This document shows, piece after piece, positions 41,157 through 50,361 of a stretch of 64,000 nucleotides of DNA. Numbering within the stretch: the first letter of the stretch is position 1; the number at the start of each line of letters is the position of its first letter. The DNA is taken from the NCBI GenBank assembly GCA_040770625.1, contig JAXGIW010000001.1, positions 496,001-560,000 of the forward strand, given 5' to 3'. Both the position numbers and the translations under genes were made by a program. The notes under the pieces were generated by a model. It was not told where the DNA came from and did no database searches. It was given only the letters and a program-made list of their open reading frames with translations. This stretch comes from 58-81 sp012729145. Lineage in GTDB: Bacteria > Synergistota > Synergistia > Synergistales > Thermovirgaceae.

Positions 41157-43043
41157 ATGTCTCGAACTGTCGGGATAGATCTTGGAACGACCAACTCGGT
41201 GGTTGCTGTGCTTGAGGGGGGGCAGCCATCGGTAATTCCCAATGCCGAGGGGAGCAGGACCACCCCTTCGGTGGTGGGATTCACCAAAGACGGTGAGCGC
41301 CTGGTTGGGATCCTCGCCAGAAGACAGGCCGTGCTCAACCCCAGGGGGACTGTCTCCTCCATCAAGCGTTTCATGGGAAGGAACCACGACGAGGTCGCCG
41401 AGGAGATGAAGATAGTCCCCTACACTGTCGTTAAGGGGAGCAACGACTCCGTGCGCGTAGAGGTGGAGGGCAAGCAGTACGCGCCAGAGGAGATCAGCGC
41501 CCAGGTCCTGAGAAAGCTGGCACAGGATGCCTCGGCATGGCTGGGAGAGAAGGTGACCGATGCGGTCATCACCGTTCCGGCATACTTTAACGATTCCCAG
41601 CGCCAGGCAACGAAGAATGCGGGAAAGATCGCTGGCCTTAACGTGCTGAGGGTCATCAACGAACCGACGGCGGCCGCACTAGCCTACGGTATGGACAAGA
41701 AGAACAATGAGACCGTCATGGTCTTCGACCTGGGAGGGGGGACCTTCGACGTCTCTATCCTGGATGTCGGAGAAGGTCTCTGCGAGGTGCGCTCCACAGC
41801 CGGTGATACTCATCTCGGAGGGGATGACTTCGACAAGTGCGTTGTAGACTGGCTTGCCGATGAGTTCAAGAAGCAGGAGGGAATTGACCTCAGGAACGAC
41901 AGGCAGGCTCTTCAGAGGCTCTACGAGGCGGCAGAGAAGGCCAAGTGCGAGCTCTCGAGCCGTTCCAGCACCGAGATCAGCCTGCCCTTCATCTCGGCCG
42001 ATGCCAACGGTCCCAAGCATCTGTCCTTCAACCTGACGAAAGCGAAGTTCGAGGAGCTCACCAGGCATCTGGTCGAACGATGCCTTGAACCCATGAAGCA
42101 GGCCCTGAAGGATGCCAGGCTCGAGGCCAAGGATATCAATGAGATAATTATGGTAGGGGGCTCCACGAGGATCCCGGCCGTACAGGAGCTGGTAAAGAGG
42201 TTTACTGGCGGCAAGAACCTTAACATGACCGTGAACCCCGACGAAGTGGTGGCCGTAGGGGCAGCAGTCCAGGCAGGGATCATCAAGGGAGAGGTAAAGG
42301 ATGTTCTGCTTCTGGACGTAACCCCTCTATCGCTGGGTATTGAGACCCTCGGCGGGGTCATGACGAAGATTATCGAAAGGAACACCACCATACCCGCTCG
42401 CAGATCGGAAGTATTCTCGACAGCAGAGGATAACCAGCCTGCGGTGGACGTAGTGGTACTCCAGGGCGAGCGCGAAATGGCCCGGGACAACAGAAAGCTG
42501 GGCAACTTCAAACTCGAGGGGATCCGCCCCGCCCCCAGGGGACTGCCCCAGATTGAAGTGACCTTTGACATCGACGCCAACGGTATCATGAACGTTTCCG
42601 CCAGGGACAAGGAGACGGGAAAGGAACAGAAGATAACCATAAGCAACTCGACGAACCTTGACGAGAGCGAGATCAACCGCATGGTCGAGGATGCACGGGT
42701 CCATGCCGAGGAAGACAAGAAACATCGTGCCTGGGCAGATGCCCGCAACGAACTAGAATCTGCTTCATATCAGGTAGAGCGGATGATCAACGAACTTGGC
42801 GAAAACGCGCCGGCCCATGAAAAAGCCAGGGGCGAGGATCTGATCAGGGAGGCTCAGGAGGCCATATCGAAGGAAGAGGACATCTCAAGGCTCCAGTCGC
42901 TGACGCAGGACCTTAAACAGGCTGCCGCGGCGCTCTCACAGCACTCCGCACCTGGTTCAGGTGATGCCGGGGAGCCCTCTCCAGGGGAAACCGATAAAAA
43001 AGAAGGCGAAGATGTGATCGACGCCGAGTTCAACGAGGGTTGA
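41157..43043 (+). CDS. dnaK: Chaperone protein DnaK (Hsp70)
   Basis: A 628-residue Hsp70. The nucleotide-binding domain has GIDLGTTNSVVAV (5-17), VPAYFNDSQRQATKNAG, MVFDLGGGTFDVSIL and MVGGSTRIPAVQELV. The substrate domain has DVTPLSLGIETLGGVMT, and the C-terminus ends acidic (EDVIDAEFNE). ATG 41157 has CAGGAGGG upstream; the longer frame from 41067 covers the operator. It is followed 73 bp later by the J-protein gene cbpA, forming a dnaK-dnaJ-type operon. No grpE is adjacent. Confidence 0.98.
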   Translation: MSRTVGIDLGTTNSVVAVLEGGQPSVIPNAEGSRTTPSVVGFTKDGERLVGILARRQAVLNPRGTVSSIKRFMGRNHDEVAEEMKIVPYTVVKGSNDSVRVEVEGKQYAPEEISAQVLRKLAQDASAWLGEKVTDAVITVPAYFNDSQRQATKNAGKIAGLNVLRVINEPTAAALAYGMDKKNNETVMVFDLGGGTFDVSILDVGEGLCEVRSTAGDTHLGGDDFDKCVVDWLADEFKKQEGIDLRNDRQALQRLYEAAEKAKCELSSRSSTEISLPFISADANGPKHLSFNLTKAKFEELTRHLVERCLEPMKQALKDARLEAKDINEIIMVGGSTRIPAVQELVKRFTGGKNLNMTVNPDEVVAVGAAVQAGIIKGEVKDVLLLDVTPLSLGIETLGGVMTKIIERNTTIPARRSEVFSTAEDNQPAVDVVVLQGEREMARDNRKLGNFKLEGIRPAPRGLPQIEVTFDIDANGIMNVSARDKETGKEQKITISNSTNLDESEINRMVEDARVHAEEDKKHRAWADARNELESASYQVERMINELGENAPAHEKARGEDLIREAQEAISKEEDISRLQSLTQDLKQAAAALSQHSAPGSGDAGEPSPGETDKKEGEDVIDAEFNEG

Positions 43044-43115
43044 TGCGGATAGAATAGTGGCATGCCGGAGGCGGTGCCTTAATAAACAGCAAGCTGTCAG
43101 GGTGGAGGGGTTTCA

Positions 43116-44069
43116 ATGAAGTTTCGAGACTACTACGAAATACTTGGTGTTCCGAGGAACGCATCGCAAAGTGATATACAGAAAGCTTTCAGGAAACTGG
43201 CAAGGAAGTTCCACCCTGACGTAAACAAGGATCCAGAGGCGGACAAGCGTTTCAAGGAGATCAACGAGGCCTACGAGGTCCTCCGCGATCCCGACAAGAG
43301 GAAGAAATACGATGCTCTCGGGGCCAACTGGAAGAACGGACAGGACTTCTCCCCCCCTCCCGGATGGGAGGGGGTATTCCAGTTCGGCGGCGATGGAGGA
43401 GGGGGCAGCTCCTTCAGCGACTTCTTTGAGGCCATATTCGGCTCCATGGGCGGATTCAGCACCATGGACGGGCGGCATTTTGGTGGTCGCCCTCTCCGCC
43501 GAAGGGGTCGGGACCTGGAGTCGAAGATCGAGCTCACCCTCGACGAAATAGCCGCCGGCGGGAAGAAGCATGTGGAGTTCGAGGTCCTGGAGAGGGGCAA
43601 CGACGGAAGAGCCCGGAGGACCCGAAGATCCCTTGATGTCATCATTCCGAAAGGGGTGATCCAGGGATCGCGGATCCGGCTGGCCGGTCAGGGGGAGAAA
43701 GGGAGCGGCGGTGCTCCCCCGGGGGACCTCTATCTTGAGGTCCAGGTCAGAAAGGATCCCTGTTTCGAGATCGAGGGGCAGGATCTCCGGATCACAGTTG
43801 ACATTACGCCCTGGGACGCGGCCCTGGGGGGGAGCGTAGAGGTCCCTGTCCTTGGCGGTTCGGTGACGATGAAGATACCTCCCGGGACGCAGAGTGGCCA
43901 GGTGCTAAGGATAAGGGGCAAGGGACTGCCAGGCAAGGGTGACTGCGTAGGCAGCATACTTGTCGAGGTCAGGATCGTGATCCCGAAGCAGCTCTCCCCG
44001 CGGGAGAAGGAACTTTTTGAGGCTTTGAAGGAAGAGTCGAAATTCAAGCCCGAGGCAAAAAAACGTTAA
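43116..44069 (+). CDS. DnaJ/CbpA-type co-chaperone (no zinc-finger domain)
   Basis: A 317-residue class B J-protein. The J-domain (1-70) has RKFHPDVNKD with HPD. A Gly/Phe-rich linker (about 90-125) follows, then two beta-barrel substrate domains (about 130-305) with LTLDEIAAGGKKHVEFEV, VIIPKGVIQGSRIRLAGQGE and a final VEVRIVIPKQLSPREKELFEAL. The CxxCxGxG zinc repeats of DnaJ are absent, as in CbpA. It lies directly after dnaK and before an IS that separates it from clpB. Confidence 0.93.
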   Translation: MKFRDYYEILGVPRNASQSDIQKAFRKLARKFHPDVNKDPEADKRFKEINEAYEVLRDPDKRKKYDALGANWKNGQDFSPPPGWEGVFQFGGDGGGGSSFSDFFEAIFGSMGGFSTMDGRHFGGRPLRRRGRDLESKIELTLDEIAAGGKKHVEFEVLERGNDGRARRTRRSLDVIIPKGVIQGSRIRLAGQGEKGSGGAPPGDLYLEVQVRKDPCFEIEGQDLRITVDITPWDAALGGSVEVPVLGGSVTMKIPPGTQSGQVLRIRGKGLPGKGDCVGSILVEVRIVIPKQLSPREKELFEALKEESKFKPEAKKR

Positions 44070-44108
44070 ACTGGCAGATAGGTGTTCAAATAGGTGTCAG
44101 ACCTACAC

Positions 44109-45716
44109 GGGCTGTTGCCCAAATAGTTTATATCAAGGCGCAAGTGGCTGAATACCCTTAAAATAGGTATAGCCAGGGGGTGTTCGCCATGATGGGAATC
44201 CAGGAGCCGGACAACAGCAAGATCTTTTACACCAACCTAAACATTGCGGAAAGGGTCCGCCGGGACCACCCTCTCCGCAGGATCGCAGCCAGGGTGGACT
44301 TTGACTTCACCTACAAAGAAGTGGCGGACAAGTACGGAACCAACGGCAACGTCTCGGCGCCTCCTCCGGTGGTGCTCAAGCTTATGCTTCTTTTGATATT
44401 TTACAACGTCAGATCGGAGCGGGAGCTCATGTCCACCCTGCCTGAGAGACTGGACTGGCTCTGGTTCCTGGGTTACGACCTGGACACTAAGATCCCCGAC
44501 CACAGCATCCTCTCCAAGGCGCGGAAGCGCTGGGGAGCGGAAATATTCAAAAGCTTCTTTGAACGCATCGTGCTTCAGTGCGTTGAGGCAGGTCTGGTGG
44601 ACGGGAGCAAGATCTTTGTGGACTCCAGCCTGGTTGAAGCCGACGCCTCGAACAACTCCGTCATCGACACCCAATCTCTGAAGCATCAGCTCCGAAGGAA
44701 CTATAAAGAACTGGAAGCCCGCCTGGAAGAGCGCAATGAAAGAGAGGAAAAGAGCGAACGCTCTGACCGAAGCGGCAGCTACCGCAAGGTCAACGACCGG
44801 TACATATCGGGGACGGACCCCGATGCTGCCATAGTGGGCAGAGGCAAGCCGGACCTTTTCTACCAGGTCCACAGATCGGTGGATGAGGCCCACGAGATCA
44901 TTACCGCCACGGCCGTCACCCCCGGTGACGTAAGCGAGGGTCACATGCTGGAAGAGCTGCTCCAAAGACACCGCGGGGCTACAGGCAAGACAGCCTCCAC
45001 GGTGGTCGCGGACAGCAAATACGGGACCATAGAGAACTTTCTGGCCTGTTTCGACATGGGTATAGGTGCGCACATGCCCGATTTGAGCAATTCTGCCGTC
45101 AAGCGTGAAGAAAAGCGGGGCATATACCCCGAGACGCTCTTTCATTACGACAGGGAAAGGGACATCTACATCTGTCCCGCCGGGAAAGAGCTAAGGTTCA
45201 AAAGCATTCACCAGGAACGCCAGAGCATCGACTATGCGGCCAGAAAAACGGACTGCCAAGCCTGCGAACTGCGCTCCCTATGCACCAGCAACAAAATGGG
45301 CAGGACCGTGAAACGCCATCTCAGACAGGATGACCTGGATGTGATGAGGCTTCAAAGCCGCAGTGCAGACTCAAAAAGAGACATCAAGAAGAGGCAGCAC
45401 CTCATGGAACGCTCCTTCGCCAGGGGCAAGCGTTACGGCTATGACCGGGCCCGTTGGAGAGGATTATGGAAGGTGCAGATCCAGGAGTACCTGACCTGTG
45501 TCGTACAGAACATACAGGTCCTGCTCAGCCGGGAGAACAGGCCGGTAAAAAATCCGGCAGTGACAGTCCGAGTCTTGAAGCCAAGCCTTTCGAGGGCCTG
45601 TTCTCTTTTTTCAATCGTTCTCAGGCAGATTCGCCTCACTTACATAGGGGGACAGGTTAAATGTCTTGCCTGATCTGCCTTTTTTAAACCTGCGGGACTC
45701 AATTGGGCAACAGCCC
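44109..45716 (+). mobile_element. IS element (IS1182-like), inserted at the centre of a palindrome
   Basis: 1,608 bp with perfect 14-bp terminal inverted repeats GGGCTGTTGCCCAA (44109-44122; inverted at 45703-45716) around one transposase gene. The repeat itself can fold (GGGC-TGTT-GCCC). No flanking direct duplication is visible. Instead the flanks are inverted copies of each other: GGTGTCAGACCTACAC (44093-44108) on the left, and its near-perfect complement at 45717-45732 on the right (one mismatch). The empty site would thus be a 32-bp palindrome of the family seen at 36480-36612. The IS separates cbpA from clpB. Confidence 0.88.
44189..45673 (+). CDS. IS1182-family-like transposase
   Basis: A 494-residue DDE-type transposase. 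The N-terminal DUF772-like region (about 20-115, VRRDHPLRRIAARVDFDF, then LMLLLIFYNVRSERELM) is followed by a core with FVDSSLVEADAS (first Asp region), TASTVVADSKYGT (second Asp region) and a C-terminal Cys-rich part CPAGKELRF, TDCQACELRSLCT, then QHLMERSFARGKR. Intact, full length. ATG 44189 has AGGGGG eight bases upstream. Confidence 0.92.
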   Translation: MMGIQEPDNSKIFYTNLNIAERVRRDHPLRRIAARVDFDFTYKEVADKYGTNGNVSAPPPVVLKLMLLLIFYNVRSERELMSTLPERLDWLWFLGYDLDTKIPDHSILSKARKRWGAEIFKSFFERIVLQCVEAGLVDGSKIFVDSSLVEADASNNSVIDTQSLKHQLRRNYKELEARLEERNEREEKSERSDRSGSYRKVNDRYISGTDPDAAIVGRGKPDLFYQVHRSVDEAHEIITATAVTPGDVSEGHMLEELLQRHRGATGKTASTVVADSKYGTIENFLACFDMGIGAHMPDLSNSAVKREEKRGIYPETLFHYDRERDIYICPAGKELRFKSIHQERQSIDYAARKTDCQACELRSLCTSNKMGRTVKRHLRQDDLDVMRLQSRSADSKRDIKKRQHLMERSFARGKRYGYDRARWRGLWKVQIQEYLTCVVQNIQVLLSRENRPVKNPAVTVRVLKPSLSRACSLFSIVLRQIRLTYIGGQVKCLA

Positions 45717-45749
45717 GTGCAGGTCTGACACCCAAGAAGGAGGAACACT

Positions 45750-48365
45750 ATGGATATCAACAAACTTACGCTTAAATCACAGGAGGCGCTCTCAAGCGCC
45801 CAGAATATTGCCGTCACCATGGGTCATACAGAGGTCGACGGGGAACACCTGTTGCTTGCCCTTTTGCGTCAGGAGGACGGGCTTGTGCCAAGGCTCCTCT
45901 CCAAAATGGGCGTCCCGGCGGAGAGGCTTGCTGAAGATACCGAAAAGGAACTGCTGAAAAGGAGCAGGGTCTCCGGCCCGGGCCTCGAACCGGGAAAGAT
46001 CCACATTTCAATGCGTCTGTCGCGACTGCTGATATCCGCGGAAGAGACGGCCGCCAGGATGAAGGACGAGTACGTCTCGGTGGAGCACCTTTTCGCTCGC
46101 CTCCTTGACGAAGGCAATTCGACCTCGGCCGGACGGATCCTTTCCGGGGCAGGTATCACTACCCAGTCTTTCCTGAAGGCCCTTCAGGATGTTCGGGGGA
46201 GCCAGAGGGTTCAAAGCGCCGACCCCGAGAACACCTACGAGGCCCTGGAGAGGTACGGCCGCGACCTGGTGGCAATGGCGAGGTCGGGGAAGCTCGATCC
46301 GGTCATTGGGCGCGACGAGGAGATCCGAAGGGTCGTCAGGATCCTCAGCCGCAAGACGAAGAATAACCCGGTCCTTATTGGTGAGCCGGGCGTAGGCAAG
46401 ACGGCCATCGTGGAAGGCCTGGCCCAGCGCATAGTCCGGGGCGACGTCCCAGAAGGTTTGAAGGATCGCTCTGTTTTTGCGCTTGATATGGGGTCTCTTC
46501 TTGCGGGCGCCAAGTACAGGGGCGAGTTCGAGGAGCGCCTCAAGGCCGTTCTCAACGAGGTCAAGGAGAGCGACGGACGGATACTGCTATTCATTGACGA
46601 ATTGCACACCATTGTTGGTGCCGGAAAGGCCGAGGGTGCCATTGACGCAGGCAACATGCTCAAACCGATGCTGGCAAGGGGTGAGCTCCACTGCATCGGG
46701 GCTACCACCGTCGACGAGTACCGCAAACATATAGAGAAGGACGCCGCCCTCGAGCGCCGCTTTCAGCCGGTCATGGTGGAGGAACCCTCTGTCGAGGACA
46801 CCGTCTCCATTCTCAGGGGGCTAAAGGAGCGCTTCGAGGTCCATCACGGTGTAAGGATCCAGGACAACGCCCTGATCGCAGCATCAGTCCTCTCCGACAG
46901 GTATATTACTGACAGATTTCTGCCTGACAAGGCCATTGACCTGGTGGACGAAGCCTCGGCAATGATCCGTACCGAGATCGACTCCCTTCCGGCCGACCTG
47001 GATGCCGCCACGCGAAGGGTAATGCAGATGGAGATCGAGGAGGCCGCCCTTGCCAGAGAGGCCGACAAGGCAAGCATGGAAAGGCTTGAGACGCTGAGAA
47101 AAGAGCTGCAGGACGCCCGGGCGTCGGCTGATGCAATGAGGGCCCGATACGATGCTGAAAAACAGGCCATAGGGAAGCTGCAGGGAATCCGCGAGGAGAT
47201 CGAAAGCACAAAGAGGGAGATAGAGAGAGCCGAAAGGGACTACGACCTCAACAGGGCTGCAGAACTAAAGCATGGAAGACTGCCTGACCTTGAGAGAAGG
47301 CTTGCTGCTGAAGAGGAACTCCTGGTCACGAAACAGGGGGGCGACAAGCTACTCAGGGAAGAAGTCACCGCCGAAGAGATCTCCAGGATCGTCTCGAAAT
47401 GGACCGGCATCCCCGTATCGAAAATGCTGGAAGGCGAGAGGGAAAAGCTTCTGCGTCTGGACGACATCCTACACCGGCGGGTGATCGGGCAGGACGAAGC
47501 GGTCCGTCTTGTAGCCGACGCAGTGCTCAGGGCCCGGTCGGGGATAAAAGATCCCAGAAGGCCCGTGGGCTCCTTCATATTCCTTGGCCCAACTGGTGTG
47601 GGAAAGACAGAACTTGCCCGCACCCTTGCCGAGGCACTCTTCGACTCCGAGGAGAACATGATCCGGATAGATATGTCGGAATACATGGAGAAACACTCCG
47701 TGTCCCGACTTGTCGGCGCTCCTCCAGGCTACATAGGGTACGATGAAGGCGGACAGCTGACCGAGGCAGTGAGGAGAAAACCCTATTCGGTGATCCTTTT
47801 CGACGAGATCGAGAAGGCTCACCACGACGTGTTCAACATCCTGCTCCAGATACTCGACGACGGAAGACTGACCGATAGTCACGGGCGAACGGTGAACTTC
47901 ACCAACACCATAATCATTATGACCAGCAACATTGGGGCTGCGGACCTCATGGAGGGCATTACTTCCTCCGGCGAGATACCCGATGCCGTCCGTGAAAGCG
48001 TAATGAAGCAGATGAGGGCTTCCTTCAGGCCTGAATTCCTGAATCGCGTGGATGACATAGTACTCTTCAAACCTCTGAGGATAGGGGAGATCGAGCAGAT
48101 AGTCGACCTTCTGGCCGCTGGTCTCCAGAGGCGGCTCAGGGACCAGGGGATGGATCTGGAGATAACTCCCGCGGCAAGGAACCTCATCGCCAGGGAGGGG
48201 TACGACCCGGTATACGGAGCCAGGCCGCTAAAGCGTTTCATATCCAGGGAGGTCGAGACCCCCATAGCTCGCCTGCTTGTCTCCCAGGGGCTGACAGAGG
48301 GCTCAAGAATCGTGGTCGAAGATGAGAATGGGAAGATCGTAACTCGTAACACTGCAAAACCATAA
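45750..48365 (+). CDS. clpB: Disaggregase ClpB
   Basis: An 871-residue Hsp100 protein. The N-domain covers about 1-150. AAA module 1 has Walker A GEPGVGKTA near 206 and Walker B ILLFIDELH. A coiled-coil middle domain spans about 400-525. AAA module 2 has GPTGVGKTELART near 613 and VILFDEIEKAH. The C-terminal end is normal except that its last residues (VTRNTAKP) come from GTAACTCGTAAC-like DNA that matches the heptamer repeats beyond the stop. It dissolves aggregates with DnaK. AAGGAGG lies upstream. An IS sits just before it, so expression may have been rewired. Confidence 0.97.
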   Translation: MDINKLTLKSQEALSSAQNIAVTMGHTEVDGEHLLLALLRQEDGLVPRLLSKMGVPAERLAEDTEKELLKRSRVSGPGLEPGKIHISMRLSRLLISAEETAARMKDEYVSVEHLFARLLDEGNSTSAGRILSGAGITTQSFLKALQDVRGSQRVQSADPENTYEALERYGRDLVAMARSGKLDPVIGRDEEIRRVVRILSRKTKNNPVLIGEPGVGKTAIVEGLAQRIVRGDVPEGLKDRSVFALDMGSLLAGAKYRGEFEERLKAVLNEVKESDGRILLFIDELHTIVGAGKAEGAIDAGNMLKPMLARGELHCIGATTVDEYRKHIEKDAALERRFQPVMVEEPSVEDTVSILRGLKERFEVHHGVRIQDNALIAASVLSDRYITDRFLPDKAIDLVDEASAMIRTEIDSLPADLDAATRRVMQMEIEEAALAREADKASMERLETLRKELQDARASADAMRARYDAEKQAIGKLQGIREEIESTKREIERAERDYDLNRAAELKHGRLPDLERRLAAEEELLVTKQGGDKLLREEVTAEEISRIVSKWTGIPVSKMLEGEREKLLRLDDILHRRVIGQDEAVRLVADAVLRARSGIKDPRRPVGSFIFLGPTGVGKTELARTLAEALFDSEENMIRIDMSEYMEKHSVSRLVGAPPGYIGYDEGGQLTEAVRRKPYSVILFDEIEKAHHDVFNILLQILDDGRLTDSHGRTVNFTNTIIIMTSNIGAADLMEGITSSGEIPDAVRESVMKQMRASFRPEFLNRVDDIVLFKPLRIGEIEQIVDLLAAGLQRRLRDQGMDLEITPAARNLIAREGYDPVYGARPLKRFISREVETPIARLLVSQGLTEGSRIVVEDENGKIVTRNTAKP

Positions 48366-48500
48366 AGGCGTGAACGGCATCCTCTGACGGCCTTGGACTT
48401 GGTTCTCCATTCACGATCTATGATTCACGATCTACGACTCACGGTTCATGTCCTGAGTACTTGAGGCTTTCCTGAAGCCTGAAGTCTGTCGCCACGCTCC
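48366..48500 (+). repeat. Heptamer-repeat locus 5
   Basis: One forward unit GTGAACG at 48370. Six opposed units run at 48408-48449 (CATTCAC, GATCTAT, then four more in phase). Four units of the second type lie at 48466-48493 (GCTTTCC, TGAAGCC, TGAAGTC, TGTCGCC). It lies between the converging clpB and PAS/HD-GYP genes. Confidence 0.85.
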
Positions 48501-48524
48501 AGGGTCTCTAACTTTTCACGCACC

Positions 48525-49904
48525 TTAGGTTCCCTGCCTCACGAACTCGAACCCGTTCCCGAATACCTTCAGGCAGGCCTCTACGGCCTTCTCTTCGAAG
48601 AGTGTCCCCGCCCCGGAGCGGATAGTGTTCAGGGCGACCTCGACGGGGTAGGCAGGACGGAAAGGTCTGTGGGAGCACATGGCCTCCATCACGTCGGCGA
48701 CGGAGAGGATCCTTACCTCCGGAAGTATCTGTCTGCCCTTCAGACCCCTGGGGTAGCCCGAGCCGTCCATTCTCTCGTGGTGCTGGGAGATGATATGGGC
48801 AATGGGCCAGGGGAAGGAGATCCCTCTCAGTGTTTCGGCTCCCACCTCGGTGTGCCTTTTGATGATCTCATACTCGAGGGCCGTCAGCGTTGTCGGTTTG
48901 TTGAGGATCTCCCCGGGTATGTGAAGCTTCCCTATGTCGTGGATCAGGGCGGCCATCCACAGACCCTTTAACACGTCATCGGAAAGACCCATCTCCTCCC
49001 CCATGGCTCGGGCCAGTCGGGCTACGCCCTCCTGGTGGTCAGCTGTATAGACATCCCGGATCCTCATGGTCCCAGCCAGGACCCTCACCGTTTCGTCGAG
49101 CACTCTTTCGAGCCTGTCGCTGCTCACCCTGAGGGACTCCTCCATCTGCTTTCTTTCCGTTATATCCCGTCCCACGGACTGATACTCGACGATGTCCCCT
49201 TCGCTGTCGAAGAGGGCCGTGTCGAACCACTGCTGCCAGCGGATCTCCCCTGAGGGAAGGATCGTCTCCTCTTCCGAGATCAGGGTGGGGGATACCGGTG
49301 TCAGGTTTGCCAGTCTTTCCAGGGTTTTCTTCCTGTACTTCTCGGGGATATGGGTCGTCATGGGGGATCCGAGTATCTCTTCGGGCGTTGTCTGGTAGTA
49401 TCTGCAGTAGGCGTCGTTGGCGAAGGTTACGGACCAGTCGGGAGAGTAGCGCACGATAACTTCCTGCTGTTGCTGGACAATGGCGCGGTAGCGCTCCTCG
49501 CTTCTTTGAAGCGCTTCCTCTGCCATCTTGCGGTCGGAGATATCCCGGTACATACCGTATATAGCCACCAGTTGGCCTTCGGATGTAATGGGCACGCCGA
49601 AGGCCAGGACGTGGAACTTGGTGCCGTCCTTTTTCTGCCTTATCGATTCGAACATGAACTGTTCGCCCATGGTGGCGCTCTTGGTCCGCCTGGAGGCCTC
49701 GCCCCTCAGGTTCTTGTCGGCGGCCACCAGGCTGTCGAGGTCTTTCCCGATAACTTCTTCAAGGGAGTATCCGAACATCTCGCAGAAAGCCCTGTTAGCC
49801 TTGTAAACAACACCATCAAGCCCCTGGATCACCACTCCTTCCGGGGAATTATCGAAAAGTCGCTCGAAAAGTATGACGTAGTCGGGGCTCATGTCAAACT
49901 TCAT
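48525..49904 (-). CDS. PAS-PAS-HD-GYP cyclic-di-GMP phosphodiesterase, second copy
   Basis: A 459-residue soluble protein with two PAS domains (about 10-125 and 135-255) and a C-terminal HD-GYP domain (about 275-455). Catalytic signatures are ALIHDIGKLHIPGEIL and HHERMDGSGYPRGLKG. Domain order and many residues match the 4519-5904 protein, so they are paralogues with perhaps different signals. ATG 49904 has GGAGGAA upstream, preferred over a longer frame from 49970. Confidence 0.92.
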   Translation of the reverse strand: MKFDMSPDYVILFERLFDNSPEGVVIQGLDGVVYKANRAFCEMFGYSLEEVIGKDLDSLVAADKNLRGEASRRTKSATMGEQFMFESIRQKKDGTKFHVLAFGVPITSEGQLVAIYGMYRDISDRKMAEEALQRSEERYRAIVQQQQEVIVRYSPDWSVTFANDAYCRYYQTTPEEILGSPMTTHIPEKYRKKTLERLANLTPVSPTLISEEETILPSGEIRWQQWFDTALFDSEGDIVEYQSVGRDITERKQMEESLRVSSDRLERVLDETVRVLAGTMRIRDVYTADHQEGVARLARAMGEEMGLSDDVLKGLWMAALIHDIGKLHIPGEILNKPTTLTALEYEIIKRHTEVGAETLRGISFPWPIAHIISQHHERMDGSGYPRGLKGRQILPEVRILSVADVMEAMCSHRPFRPAYPVEVALNTIRSGAGTLFEEKAVEACLKVFGNGFEFVRQGT

Positions 49905-50106
49905 TGAACTGTTCCTCCTCGGAAAGAGGGGGGTATATTCACACGGGAAACAGTATAACATGAAGTACACTTTTAACCCAATATCCCCTTGAAGGTCTTT
50001 TCTCCGGAAGGGCTGTACCGGGTCTTGTTACGGTCTGGTCTGGGGTGTTATCATCTTACCGGCAGATGGACAAGGAAACGACCCTTAATGCCCGGGAGGA
50101 TCCAAA

Positions 50107-50280
50107 ATGAGCAAAGAGAAGGTCATTATAACAAACCTCGCCTGTACCTCAGATCTGTGCTCCATGGTAGAATTCGACGCCCAGCTCCTAAGGGATCTTA
50201 TCGACGATCTTGAGTCGGGGTGGGTCGAGACGCGGACCCAGGACCCCAAGTGCGACAAGGACTGCAAATACTGCAGGTGA
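50107..50280 (+). CDS. Small cysteine-rich protein, unknown
   Basis: A 57-residue acidic protein with GGGAGGA upstream and a dedicated terminator 31 bp after the stop. Five cysteines occur: ACTSDLC near 13-18 and the C-terminal KCDKDCKYCR, with a helical acidic middle. Spacing suggests a metal or redox site, but no family is recognised. Strong flanking signals support it as a real gene. Confidence 0.65.
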   Translation: MSKEKVIITNLACTSDLCSMVEFDAQLLRDLIDDLESGWVETRTQDPKCDKDCKYCR

Positions 50281-50310
50281 AAGGCTGCTCTACCTGGATA
50301 AAAATGGGGA

Positions 50311-50339
50311 AGCCGGCCCCGTTGGGGGTCGGCTTTTTT
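50311..50339 (+). terminator. Terminator after the small Cys-rich gene
   Basis: A 10-bp stem AGCCGGCCCC/GGGGTCGGCT (one G-T wobble), loop GTTG, then six T. Confidence 0.9.
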
Positions 50340-50361
50340 GTGCCGTTCCGGGACGTTATTG

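Noticed and set aside
44237..45145. 302-codon minus-strand open frame in the IS
   Set aside because: Shadow of the transposase gene; the sense frame has clear transposase motifs.
50281..50298. Second selenoprotein at the 50278 TGA
   Set aside because: Only six sense codons follow before a stop, and the hairpin present is a terminator with a T-run.
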